Source: an uncultured Psychroserpens sp.
GTDB taxonomy: Bacteria; Bacteroidota; Bacteroidia; Flavobacteriales; Flavobacteriaceae
Assembly (NCBI RefSeq): GCF_947503375.1
Contig: NZ_CANNDQ010000001.1
Location: forward strand, 558,001 to 622,000
Direction of reading: 5' to 3'
DNA: 64,000 nucleotides
Both the position numbers and the translations under genes were made by a program. Positions 16,392-25,727 of the stretch are shown here, one piece after another. Numbering within the stretch: the stretch's first letter is position 1; each line of letters begins with the position of its first letter. Under the pieces are notes generated by a model. That model ran no database searches. It had not been told where the DNA came from and worked only from the letters and a program-made list of their open reading frames with translations.

Positions 16392-19300
16392 ATGAAAATT
16401 AGATTAGTATTGCTCATCGCATTGATGAGTGCAAATGTTGTTATGTCGCAAAGTAACTCACTTTGGAACAGACAATCAATTAAAAACGACACAAAAGTTA
16501 AATTCAGTAAACAGAATTTACCAACAACACACACATTTGTTTTAAACATTCAAGCATTACGTCAAGCCTTGATAAACACGCCTCAGCGTGGTTCAGACTC
16601 AAATGTCATTTTATCATTTCCAAATGCTGATGGCAAGTTTGAACGATTCAAAATAGTTGAAGCTTCAGTACTAGATTCTGAACTCTCAGCCAGATATCCA
16701 GAAATTAAGTCTTATGCTGGTCAAGGCCTAGACGATCCAACTTCAATAATTAGGTTTAGCCTATCTCCACTTGGATTTCAAAGTATGAAGTTATCCACAA
16801 ATCAAGAAGCGTCGTTTATTGAAGCTATATCTGAAGATGATTTGATCTATACAGTTTTCTCTAGATCAAATCGAAACAATTTTAATGATGATTTCGAATG
16901 TTCAGTAACTGAAAGTATGAATAATCTAATCAATTCAAACAGTGGAAATACTTATAGAAATGCAGATGATAGTATACTAAGAACTTATAGATTGGCAGTT
17001 TCAACAACAGGAGAATATACATCATATCACGGAGGCACAAAAGCATTAGCTTTGGCTGCAATCAATGCTACAATGACTCGTGTAAATAGTATTTTTGAAA
17101 CAGATTTTAATGTAACCATGGTATTAATCAATAATACTGATAATGTTATTTATACAAACTCAGGAAGTGACCCTTATGGTAATACGAGTTCGGGTTTTAA
17201 TAGTCAATTACAATCAACGCTCACAAGTGTTATAGGAGAATCAAATTATGATATTGGACACTTATTTGCCAATTTACAAAACAATGGTAATGCAGGTTGT
17301 ATAGGTTGTGTTTGTGTAAACAATCAAAAAGGTAGCGGTTGGACTTCAGCAACAATTCCTGAAGGAGACTTTTTTGATGTAGATTATGTTGCTCACGAAA
17401 TGGGACATCAATTTGGCGCCAATCATACTTGGACTCATGGAGGAAATGAAGGCACTAATGTTCAAATGGAACCTGGAAGTGGTTCTACCATTATGAGTTA
17501 TGCTGGGATTACTGGAAATACAGATGTACAACCAAATGTAGATCCTTATTTTCATGCTATTTCTGTAGAACAAGTCACAGATTATATTAAAACAACTAGT
17601 TGCCAAACCAACACTAATACAGGAAACGCTGTTCCCGTAGTGGATGCTGGAAGTAATTATACAATACCTAGAGGAACACCATTTGTTCTTGACGGAACTG
17701 CTACTGATGCTGATGGCGGTGATGTACTTACCTATTGTTGGGAACAAATTGATGAAAATAATGCATCAAGTACTTTTCCAAGCGTAAATGCCTCTAGCGG
17801 AGTTGCATTTAGATCCTTTAATCCATCTACAGATACAAAACGCTACTTTCCAAGGTTAGCTACAATTAAAACAGGAGCAACTTCTTGGCAATGGGAAGCA
17901 ATACCTAATGTTGCACGTAATTTGAATTTTAGATTAACTGTTCGCGACAATAGAGCAGGAGGAGCTACAAACAATAGTGACGATATGCGTGTCACTGTAA
18001 ATGGAACTGCAGGTCCATTTGTTGTGAATTCACCAAATACAAATGTAACTTTGGATGCTGGAACCACACAAACGGTAACCTGGGATGTAGCAGGAACTAC
18101 TGGTAACGGAATTAATGCTGCTAATGTAGATATCTTCTTATCAACAGATGGAGGTAATACGTATCCTATAATCTTAGCATCTGGAGTAACTAATGATGGC
18201 TCTCACGATATCATAGTGCCTAATAATCAAGGCAATCAGAATAGAGTTATGGTTAAAGGCAGCAATAATATCTTTTTTGATATTTCAAACGCTAATTTTA
18301 CCATTGGAGCACCAGTTGTTTGTAATGCGGATGTTCCTTCCGGTTTAGCTGCATCTAATGTAGTTACTACTTCTGCAACCTTGAACTGGACTGCTGTTCC
18401 AGGAGCAACATACGATTTAAGATATAGAGAAGTAGGCGCACCAAGTTGGATTACAACTTCGGTCACCGGAACTTCATCTAACCTTACAGGTTTAACAGCT
18501 TTAACTCAATATGAAGCACAAGTAAGAAGTAAATGTTCTGGTGGAAGTAACTCTGCGTACAGTAATTCGATAAATTTCACTACTACAGATGTTCAGTTGA
18601 ATTATTGTAATTCTGCTAGTACAAATACAAATGATGAATACATCAGTAGAGTACAATTGAATACAATTGATAATAGTTCTGGACCTCAGTTTTATTCTGA
18701 TTTTACAGGAATTTCAACTACACTAACTAAGGATACACAATATACCATTACCGTAACCCCAACATGGACAGGCACTATTTACAATGAAGCATATGGCGTT
18801 TGGATTGATTATAATAGAGATGGTGATTTTAATGATGCTAATGAGTTGGTGTTTACACAAGGTAATACTCAAGAAACACCAGTAAGTGGAAGTTTCACAA
18901 TCCCATCTAGTGCAGTAGAAAATGCGACTAGAATGAGAGTAACTATGCGATATAATCAAGTACCAGGGCCTTGTGATAATTTCACCTATGGAGAAGTTGA
19001 AGATTACACTGTTGTTATAGAAGGGTCTGGTCCAGATGTCGAAGCTCCAGTAATTACATTAAATGGCAGTTCAACTGTTAATTTAAACGTAGGAGAAACG
19101 TATACAGAATTAGGAGCTACAGCAACCGATAATATCGATGGTAACCTAACTTCTAGTATTGTTATTGGAGGAGATACAGTAAATACAAGTTTACCAGGTA
19201 CGTATGTCGTAACTTATAATGTAAGTGATGCTGCTGGAAATGCTGCTGTTGAGGTTACGCGAACAGTCAATGTGATTCCAGATACTACTCCACCTATAAT

Positions 19301-21101
19301 TACACTTATTGGATCGTCAACTATTAATTTAGAACTTGGAGCATCCTATACAGATCAAGGAGCAACTGCAACTGATAATATCGATGGCGATATTACATCA
19401 AGTATTGTTGTTGGTGGAGATACAGTAAATACAAGTTTGCCAGGTACTTATGTAGTAACTTACAATGTAAGTGATGCTGCTGGAAATTCTGCGGCTGAAA
19501 TTACGAGAGCAGTTACTATAAATCCTGATACTACTGCACCTATTATTACTTTAATTGGAGCTTCAACAATTAGTTTGAATATAGGGGAAAATTATAGTGA
19601 ACAAGGCGCTACAGCCACAGATAATATCGATGGCGATATAACCTCTAATATTGTTATTGGAGGCTCTGTTAATACATCTGTAGCCGGAATATATAATGTA
19701 ACTTATGATGTAAGTGATTCAGCTGGAAATAATGCTATACAAGTTTTAAGAATAGTTAATGTTTCTGAATCATCAACAGGATGCTCGGGAGGAATTTCTA
19801 CTTTCCCATATGCTGAAGGGTTTGAATCGTCTTTAGGTGCTTGGACTCAATCTGGAGCAGATGATATTAATTGGACCAGAAATGCAAACGGCACACCATC
19901 TAATGGTACTGGGCCATCTAGCGCATTTGAAGGCACGTTCTATGCGTATGTAGAAGCTTCAGTAAATGGAACTGGCTATCCAAATAAACAAGCCATATTA
20001 AATTCGCCATGTTTCAATTTATCAGCTCTATCTGAAGCTACGTTCACATTCAAATATCACCAATTTGGAGCTTCTGATATGGGAACTATAGATTTAGAAA
20101 TAAGTGATGATGATGGTGTTAGCTGGACTTCTATCTGGAATAGTTCAGGTAATTTAGGAAACTCGTGGCAAACAGCAAATATAAATTTAGATGCTTATGT
20201 TGGAGGAAGCGTTCAATTACGCTTTAATAGAATTACTGGAAGCACATGGCAAGCAGATATTGCTATTGATGATTTGAGTTTAGTAGAAGGAGAAATAGTT
20301 GTTGAAGGTTGTTCAGGAGGAATTTCTACTTTCCCATATACTGAAGGTTTTGAATCGTCTTTAGGGGGTTGGACTCAGTCTGGAGCAGATGATATCAATT
20401 GGACTAGAGATGCTAACGGAACACCATCAAATGGAACAGGGCCATCAAGTGCTAATGAAGGAAGCTTTTACATTTATGTAGAAGCCTCGGTAAATGGCAC
20501 AGGATATCCAAATAAACAAGCTATTATTAATTCACCATGTTTTGATTTAAGTAGTCAAACCTCGGCTAGTTTTAGCTTTGATTATCATCAATTTGGTTCT
20601 TCTAATATGGGAACTATAGATTTAGAAGCAAGTAATGATAATGGCACAAGTTGGATTTCTATATGGAATAGTTCTGGGAATCTTGGTAATTCATGGCAGA
20701 CAGCTAATATTAACTTATCTGCATATGCAGGCGGAAGTGTTCAATTGCGTTTTAACAGAATAACAGGTAGTACATGGCAAGCAGATATTGCAATAGATAA
20801 TATTAGGCTCATTTCAGCTCAATCCAAAGGAGAAACAGCTAGACCAGAATTAATTGATGATACTACTAATGTTATTAAAGAGATAAAGTTGTATCCAAAT
20901 CCTGTAAAAGGAAACAGCTTGCATGTTGTTACAACGTATAAGGATGTAACATATGAAGTATATAATACGGTTGGTCAAATTGTTGCAAAAGGAATCCTTA
21001 AAAACAATACTATAGATGTCAGTAACTTAGATGGAGCGATTTATCAAATTAAGTTTACAACTGAAGGTAAAACCTTTATTAAGCGATTTATCAAACAATA
21101 A
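16392..21101 (+). CDS. Secreted reprolysin-like metalloprotease with Ig, MAM-like and T9SS sorting domains
   Basis: This 1569-residue exported protein has a signal peptide (1-19). The zinc protease domain carries HEMGHQFGANH (His335, Glu336, His339, His345) and a Met-turn SIMSYAG-like segment. Then come a PKD-like region (about 416-525), a fibronectin type III domain (644-735), a GEVED domain (GEVEDYTVV near 867), three DUF5011-type Ig repeats (886-1123), two near-identical MAM/jelly-roll-like domains (1131-1300, 1307-1475) and a type A T9SS C-terminal domain (1496-1569, YPNPVKG to FIKRFIKQ). It probably acts outside the cell on proteins or glycoproteins. It is monocistronic, with a terminator. 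Confidence 0.92.
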   Translation: MKIRLVLLIALMSANVVMSQSNSLWNRQSIKNDTKVKFSKQNLPTTHTFVLNIQALRQALINTPQRGSDSNVILSFPNADGKFERFKIVEASVLDSELSARYPEIKSYAGQGLDDPTSIIRFSLSPLGFQSMKLSTNQEASFIEAISEDDLIYTVFSRSNRNNFNDDFECSVTESMNNLINSNSGNTYRNADDSILRTYRLAVSTTGEYTSYHGGTKALALAAINATMTRVNSIFETDFNVTMVLINNTDNVIYTNSGSDPYGNTSSGFNSQLQSTLTSVIGESNYDIGHLFANLQNNGNAGCIGCVCVNNQKGSGWTSATIPEGDFFDVDYVAHEMGHQFGANHTWTHGGNEGTNVQMEPGSGSTIMSYAGITGNTDVQPNVDPYFHAISVEQVTDYIKTTSCQTNTNTGNAVPVVDAGSNYTIPRGTPFVLDGTATDADGGDVLTYCWEQIDENNASSTFPSVNASSGVAFRSFNPSTDTKRYFPRLATIKTGATSWQWEAIPNVARNLNFRLTVRDNRAGGATNNSDDMRVTVNGTAGPFVVNSPNTNVTLDAGTTQTVTWDVAGTTGNGINAANVDIFLSTDGGNTYPIILASGVTNDGSHDIIVPNNQGNQNRVMVKGSNNIFFDISNANFTIGAPVVCNADVPSGLAASNVVTTSATLNWTAVPGATYDLRYREVGAPSWITTSVTGTSSNLTGLTALTQYEAQVRSKCSGGSNSAYSNSINFTTTDVQLNYCNSASTNTNDEYISRVQLNTIDNSSGPQFYSDFTGISTTLTKDTQYTITVTPTWTGTIYNEAYGVWIDYNRDGDFNDANELVFTQGNTQETPVSGSFTIPSSAVENATRMRVTMRYNQVPGPCDNFTYGEVEDYTVVIEGSGPDVEAPVITLNGSSTVNLNVGETYTELGATATDNIDGNLTSSIVIGGDTVNTSLPGTYVVTYNVSDAAGNAAVEVTRTVNVIPDTTPPIITLIGSSTINLELGASYTDQGATATDNIDGDITSSIVVGGDTVNTSLPGTYVVTYNVSDAAGNSAAEITRAVTINPDTTAPIITLIGASTISLNIGENYSEQGATATDNIDGDITSNIVIGGSVNTSVAGIYNVTYDVSDSAGNNAIQVLRIVNVSESSTGCSGGISTFPYAEGFESSLGAWTQSGADDINWTRNANGTPSNGTGPSSAFEGTFYAYVEASVNGTGYPNKQAILNSPCFNLSALSEATFTFKYHQFGASDMGTIDLEISDDDGVSWTSIWNSSGNLGNSWQTANINLDAYVGGSVQLRFNRITGSTWQADIAIDDLSLVEGEIVVEGCSGGISTFPYTEGFESSLGGWTQSGADDINWTRDANGTPSNGTGPSSANEGSFYIYVEASVNGTGYPNKQAIINSPCFDLSSQTSASFSFDYHQFGSSNMGTIDLEASNDNGTSWISIWNSSGNLGNSWQTANINLSAYAGGSVQLRFNRITGSTWQADIAIDNIRLISAQSKGETARPELIDDTTNVIKEIKLYPNPVKGNSLHVVTTYKDVTYEVYNTVGQIVAKGILKNNTIDVSNLDGAIYQIKFTTEGKTFIKRFIKQ
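19041..19766 (+). repeat. Three tandem Ig-like (DUF5011) coding repeats
   Basis: Three consecutive units of about 240 bases encode the same pattern: ITLNGSSTVNLNVGE-like strand, GATATDNIDG, a valine-rich strand, PGTYVVTYNVSDAAGN. Units 1 and 2 are closest at the nucleotide level (long matches around GTAAGTGATGCTGCTGGAAA); unit 3 is more diverged. This looks like recent internal duplication. Confidence 0.85.
19782..20815 (+). repeat. Tandem duplication of a MAM/jelly-roll-like coding unit
   Basis: Two copies with a 528-base period start at 19782 and 20310. They share long nucleotide matches, for example around GGAATTTCTACTTTCCCATA, and encode 176-residue units with the shared motifs TEGFESSLGGWTQSGADDI and SWQTANINL. 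The high similarity points to recent duplication or ongoing gene conversion. Confidence 0.88.
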
Positions 21102-21123
21102 TTTAAATAGTAGTTAATAAACA

Positions 21124-21152
21124 AAGTCCAGATGTAATGTCTGGGCTTTTTT
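21124..21152 (+). terminator. Terminator of the T9SS protease gene
   Basis: AAGTCCAGA and TCTGGGCTT form a 9-bp stem (one G-U pair) with a 7-base loop and a following T-run, 22 bases after the stop. Confidence 0.85.
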
Positions 21153-21174
21153 CATTATGTATTTATCGAGTAGA

Positions 21175-21888
21175 TCAAATATGTATAATTTCATTGTCAT
21201 GAAGCAACTTATCACCTCGTAATCTTAAAAAGATTTGAGCTACAGCAATCGTATCTTTTTCGCAATAGGTTATGATGCGATCTATATTGTTCTCTTTATA
21301 GTATACATTGTAAACTTCACTACCATCAATATCATCTTTAGGAGAAGGAATACCTAAAACATTGGTTAATAACTTCAAGGATGTATAAGACTTATAATCT
21401 CCAAATTTCCAAAGGTCAAGCGTGTCTAAATGAGGAACTTCCCATGGTTTTTTTCCAAAAAGATTTAGTTTATAAGGCAATTCAATATGATTAATGATCA
21501 TTCGCCTAGCGATATAAGGAAAATCAAATTCTTTGCCATTATGTGCGCAAAGTAAATGTTTGGTTTGGCTAAAATGAGAAATCAAAAGGTTTTTAAAGTC
21601 TTTAAGGATTTTAACCTCATCTCCGTAAAAAGAAGTTACTCTGAACGCTCTTATTTCGCCTTTATATGTAAAGTAACCTACAGAAATACATATGATTTTC
21701 CCAAACTCTGCCCAAATACCAGCACGATCATAGAATTCTTCAGATGTAAACTCATCTCGTCTTTGATATTGTGTTTTAAGTTCCCAAAGTTGCTGCTTTG
21801 TATTATCTAGATCTGAAAAATGTTCTGTTTCTGGAACAGTTTCAATATCTAGAAATAAAATATGTTCTAAATTAAGCTTAGAAATCAT
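21175..21888 (-). CDS. Predicted 3'-5' exonuclease (PolB-type DnaQ-like fold)
   Basis: The 237 residues have the DEDD exonuclease motifs: LDIETVPE (Asp14, Glu16), AHNGKEFDFPYIARR (ExoII Asp) and a final YCEKDTIAVAQIFLRLR with a YxxxD-like arrangement (ExoIII). This matches the stand-alone predicted 3'-5' exonucleases related to the proofreading domain of DNA polymerase B. A role in DNA repair or RNA trimming is not settled. It is the last gene of a small minus-strand group and starts 3 bases after the membrane-protein stop at 21892. Confidence 0.85.
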   Translation of the reverse strand: MISKLNLEHILFLDIETVPETEHFSDLDNTKQQLWELKTQYQRRDEFTSEEFYDRAGIWAEFGKIICISVGYFTYKGEIRAFRVTSFYGDEVKILKDFKNLLISHFSQTKHLLCAHNGKEFDFPYIARRMIINHIELPYKLNLFGKKPWEVPHLDTLDLWKFGDYKSYTSLKLLTNVLGIPSPKDDIDGSEVYNVYYKENNIDRIITYCEKDTIAVAQIFLRLRGDKLLHDNEIIHI

Positions 21889-21891
21889 AAG

Positions 21892-22254
21892 TTACGCTTT
21901 TGATGATTTTACAAGTGAAGCACATTGTTTTCCAAAAATTGCAGCAATTCCTGCAGCTAGTCCACCAATAACTCCTGTAATTAAAATAAGTAGATATGGA
22001 TTTCCTTCTAAAGGGAATAAAACAGCTATTTTTTTTGCTAGTGTAAAATCATTTGTGCTACTCAACCAAAACGCATAAATCATCCAAAACAAAGCGATAG
22101 CTATAAAAGGAATAAAAAAAACAGCGCTTTTTTTTAAAGGAAAAACGATGGCAGTTAAAAATGCAGCCAACATAATAGACCACCAAGGTAGAATTTGTGA
22201 TAATAACAATGCAATAAATATAGTTGCAATAAAATTTGTTAGATTTTTTTTCAT
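21892..22254 (-). CDS. Small integral membrane protein
   Basis: This 120-residue protein is almost entirely hydrophobic, with about four predicted membrane helices (roughly 7-24, 27-43, 48-68, 90-112). I do not recognise a functional family. Its ATG overlaps the stop of the penicillin acylase gene by four bases (ATGA-type overlap), so the two are translationally coupled. It could stabilise or localise that enzyme, but this is only contextual. Confidence 0.75.
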   Translation of the reverse strand: MKKNLTNFIATIFIALLLSQILPWWSIMLAAFLTAIVFPLKKSAVFFIPFIAIALFWMIYAFWLSSTNDFTLAKKIAVLFPLEGNPYLLILITGVIGGLAAGIAAIFGKQCASLVKSSKA

Positions 22255-24668
22255 TGTTTTGGTGTTAGGGTTTGTGTTGATATGATTTTTTCGGTATGGT
22301 TTTGGTCCTGCATAAATAAAAGATTATAGTAGTTTCCAACAGCCCAATCGTCTATAAAATTATCGTAATAAATACTACCCGGATTTCCAGATTGACCACC
22401 TGGATAAATGCCATAAGCTTTAGGGGGAGAGGACATTTCAACAATCATTCGCCAAGAAGGCCCAAAGTTCTCACCAGCTGCATTTACTATTTCTTTATCG
22501 CCTCCAATAGGCAAATCAAACCTAGAAAAAGCTGGTAACGATTGTAATAAATGACCAACATAAGTTCCTTTGTAATATTGCCAACTATAATTTCCATTTT
22601 TAGTTTTCCAGTCTGTCAATTCTTTTGCAGCAGCTTTAAAGGCAATCAAAAATAAATCATGCGATGTTTCTTTTTCAGGAGTATCCAAGATATCCATAAA
22701 TGAATCATTAGGCCTATTTTTCAACAGAGTAATGGCATCATATGATGTAGGTTTAATTAACACCAGATCTTCTTTTTGGTCATATTCATCCCAGATTAAT
22801 GCATATAAATTATTCCACCATGAATCCCAAATACTTGGCGCTAACTTTTCAGTATCACTGTAAAAGTTCCAAGCTTTAATAGTAGAAAGAAGCTCTTGTT
22901 CTTCAGTAGTTAAATTAGATGTATCCATGTGCTTAAACATATATGGTAACAAATCTGAAGCTTTCTTATTAAGATTATTATTTTGTAAGTCTTTAAAATC
23001 TTGAATATTGAATTTATCCTTAGATCTAAAAAAATCATTAATTACTCTGGTGCGATAGGCATCATAATTATCATTGAATACATAAAAAGGATATAGCGAA
23101 TCTGTAGGGTGCTGATTTGAAGAACTCACATAGCCTTGCTCAGGATTTTTAGTATGCGCGTTAAATTTTCTTGGAATAAAACTTTGCCAATCATGATCTG
23201 GATTACTTCCATCCATTAAAAATTTCCCTTGTCCTTCCCATTTATTTGGAAATTGTCCTTGAACCCAAAGTGCAATATCACCTTCGGATGAGGCAAATAC
23301 AAAATTTTGAGCTGGAGCTACATGATTTGCTATAGCGTCTTTGTAATCATTGTAATTTTTAGCGCTATTAAGTTTTAAAAAGAGCTTTGTAAAGTTATGT
23401 CCAATGTGTCCAGCCCATTTCATGGCATAACCCATTTTTTCATCATCGCTTTTAAAGGTATGATCATAACTTACTGGTCCATGATGTGTATAAATTACAG
23501 AATCTTTAAAAGTCTCTTTGCCTTTTATTTTTATATGTTCAACTTTAAGATTGGTGTTTTTCCAGTCATTTCCATGTTTGTACTTAGCTCTAGTTTCGTC
23601 TTCAAATTCTATTTTGTACCAATCTTTAACGTCTCTGGTGGCGTTTGTAACTCCCCAAGAAATATCTTCATTAAAACCAATTATAATCCCTAAAGCTCCA
23701 GGTAATGTTGCGCCTAATACATTTTGATTAGGAGAATTTAATTGCATTACAAACCAAATAGATGGTAGTTTTAATCCTAAATGAGGATCGTTAGCTAAAA
23801 TAGCGTTGCCTGAGTAAGATTTATCTGGTCCTACTGCCCAATTATTACTACCAAGTTGAGCGTCTGGTTTTTCCATTACCGAAGACAAAGAATCTAAGGG
23901 TTGTTTACTCTGAGGTTTTTTAGTTCTTTCAATATCAATAAAGCTCCAATCTGTTTCTGAAGGAATAACAGGTTCATGAAAATCATAAAAATCTGGATAT
24001 AACATATCAAAGCGGTCTTTGCCTAATTCCCTTAGTAAATTTGTATACTCTAAATCTTTATCTCCACCACATAACATATCTGTCATATACATTAATAAAT
24101 GCATGGTTTTATCAATATTCCATGCCTCTGGTTGATAGTCTAATAATTTATATTCAACAGGATAATCTTCTGGTATTAATTGGTTAATGTATGCGTTAAC
24201 ACCATCACTGTAAGCTTCAAGATATTTAAGAGATTTTGGATCTTTCTTTATAACGTCTAAACTGTTTTCCGCACCATAAAGCATTCCCTTCCTACGTTGT
24301 GTTCTATCAAAGTTTAATGCTTTTTCTCCTATGATCTCAGAAAGTCTTCCAGCAGCAGCAAAGGTCTGAAACTCCATTTGCCATAACCTGTGTTTGGCAG
24401 TGATATATCCTTGAGCTTTATATAAATCGTAATCATTTTCAGCAAATACATGCGGTATGAGTTGTGCATCATAATGTACAATAACATCAGCTTCTATACC
24501 TTCTATTTGAAGTGAACCTTGTGTAGATTCTGTGACTTCATTTTGCCAGATCCCTTCTGATGGCGATAAAAATTTACCAATAGGAGGTAAACTCCCAAGC
24601 TTGGTATTTAACACATAAAATATAGCAACAGTTGCTATTAAGGCTGAGATGAACTTAATGTATTTCAT
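22251..24668 (-). CDS. Penicillin acylase family protein (Ntn hydrolase, S45)
   Basis: The family hydrolyses amide bonds, such as those of penicillins and acyl-homoserine lactones. The precursor has 805 residues, normal for the family: N-terminal membrane or signal segment (3-21), alpha chain, and a beta chain that would begin at Ser274 in LGSNNWAVG after autocatalytic cleavage. NDPHLGL and WGVTNATRDVKDWY are conserved, as is the late NAAGENFGPSWRM. The natural substrate is not known; lactone quenching and peptide amide hydrolysis are both possible. It heads a three-gene set with the small membrane protein and exonuclease. Confidence 0.92.
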   Translation of the reverse strand: MKYIKFISALIATVAIFYVLNTKLGSLPPIGKFLSPSEGIWQNEVTESTQGSLQIEGIEADVIVHYDAQLIPHVFAENDYDLYKAQGYITAKHRLWQMEFQTFAAAGRLSEIIGEKALNFDRTQRRKGMLYGAENSLDVIKKDPKSLKYLEAYSDGVNAYINQLIPEDYPVEYKLLDYQPEAWNIDKTMHLLMYMTDMLCGGDKDLEYTNLLRELGKDRFDMLYPDFYDFHEPVIPSETDWSFIDIERTKKPQSKQPLDSLSSVMEKPDAQLGSNNWAVGPDKSYSGNAILANDPHLGLKLPSIWFVMQLNSPNQNVLGATLPGALGIIIGFNEDISWGVTNATRDVKDWYKIEFEDETRAKYKHGNDWKNTNLKVEHIKIKGKETFKDSVIYTHHGPVSYDHTFKSDDEKMGYAMKWAGHIGHNFTKLFLKLNSAKNYNDYKDAIANHVAPAQNFVFASSEGDIALWVQGQFPNKWEGQGKFLMDGSNPDHDWQSFIPRKFNAHTKNPEQGYVSSSNQHPTDSLYPFYVFNDNYDAYRTRVINDFFRSKDKFNIQDFKDLQNNNLNKKASDLLPYMFKHMDTSNLTTEEQELLSTIKAWNFYSDTEKLAPSIWDSWWNNLYALIWDEYDQKEDLVLIKPTSYDAITLLKNRPNDSFMDILDTPEKETSHDLFLIAFKAAAKELTDWKTKNGNYSWQYYKGTYVGHLLQSLPAFSRFDLPIGGDKEIVNAAGENFGPSWRMIVEMSSPPKAYGIYPGGQSGNPGSIYYDNFIDDWAVGNYYNLLFMQDQNHTEKIISTQTLTPKQ

Positions 24669-24737
24669 AAAATGGTAACTATATTAAGCTAAAGATATAA
24701 ATTTATAGAATATTTTCTATAAAATCAATATCGATAA

Positions 24738-25250
24738 CTAGTTTCGTTGTTTTATTTTCTGCTTATAGTACGCTTTATCAGCGATATATAGCGTTTTATT
24801 AAAAGTAGCAATAATATTTTGTTTGTCATCAACAAGACTCATGGTTTTGACAATATCTAATTCATTTCTATTACGAACATTTTCTTTGATCTTAGTAATT
24901 TCATCATGAGAAAAAATAAATTCCCCATAAATTCTACTCTTTGCAGGTCTTTTATAGCGAGCTTCAACAGCTTTATCCCAAACCACATAATCATCTCCAA
25001 GAATTTGGATGAGTTGTATCATATAAATCGGGTCAGTTGCAGCTAACATGCTACCTCCAAATATAGAGCCTGCATAGTTTTTATTTTTCCAATTAATAGT
25101 CATGCTAATAACTACTTTGTGCAAATCATCACTGACCTCAATAATTTTAGCTGTAGTGCGTCTATACATCGGAGACCAATTAAAACCGTATCGATAAATG
25201 GTTGCAGGTTTAAAAAAGCGGTTTAAAAATTGAGTAATAACTTTATACAT
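24738..25250 (-). CDS. DUF4442 hotdog-fold protein
   Basis: The 170 residues fit the DUF4442 family, related to hotdog thioesterases: an N-terminal FNWSPMYRRT, a central GSIFGGSMLAATDPIYMIQL helix in place of the usual thioesterase helix, and VVWDKAVEARYKRPAK. The catalytic acid of ordinary hotdog thioesterases is not obvious. Activity on acyl-CoA is therefore a guess. The ATG shares one base with the stop of the upstream methyltransferase gene, indicating coupling. Confidence 0.75.
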   Translation of the reverse strand: MYKVITQFLNRFFKPATIYRYGFNWSPMYRRTTAKIIEVSDDLHKVVISMTINWKNKNYAGSIFGGSMLAATDPIYMIQLIQILGDDYVVWDKAVEARYKRPAKSRIYGEFIFSHDEITKIKENVRNRNELDIVKTMSLVDDKQNIIATFNKTLYIADKAYYKQKIKQRN

Positions 25251-25723
25251 TAAAACAAAGATTGTTGTTTGTAAGGGCTTTCATGTTCTAATAGCCATTG
25301 TTTTCTATGAAGTCCTCCAGCATAACCTGTTAAGCTTCCGTCACTACCAATTACCCGATGACATGGCACTATGATCCATAAAGGATTTTTGCCGTTAGCA
25401 TTAGCTACAGCTCTAATAGCTTTTACATCTCCTAATTGTTTTGAGAGTTCAAGATAAGATAAGGTCTTTCCGTATGGAATTTGTTCTAATTGTTTCCAAA
25501 CCCTTTTTTGAAAGGGCGTGCCTTCTGCATTTAAGATTAAGTCGAATTCTTTGCGAGAGCCATCAAAATATTCTTGAAGTTGAGTGACACAATCTTCAAG
25601 TATGGTAGGAATAATGTCTGTTGTTTGAACTTTAGAATTTAATACGGTTACTTCTGCTATGCCACTTTCATCACCAACTATTTTGGTAAAACCTAAAGGC
25701 GATTTAATGATGCATGTCTCCAT
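25250..25723 (-). CDS. ogt: Methylated-DNA--protein-cysteine methyltransferase
   Basis: This suicide enzyme removes O6-alkyl groups from guanine onto its own cysteine. The PCHRVIG motif carries Cys121, followed by GSLTGYAGGLHRKQWLLEHE. The start I chose (ATG 25723) gives 157 residues beginning METCIIKSPLG, which matches the family; a longer frame from 25837 would lie inside the CBS-domain gene. It starts 4 bases after that gene and is coupled to the DUF4442 gene. AdaA-type regulation is not seen here. Confidence 0.93.
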   Translation of the reverse strand: METCIIKSPLGFTKIVGDESGIAEVTVLNSKVQTTDIIPTILEDCVTQLQEYFDGSRKEFDLILNAEGTPFQKRVWKQLEQIPYGKTLSYLELSKQLGDVKAIRAVANANGKNPLWIIVPCHRVIGSDGSLTGYAGGLHRKQWLLEHESPYKQQSLF

Positions 25724-25727
25724 TACT

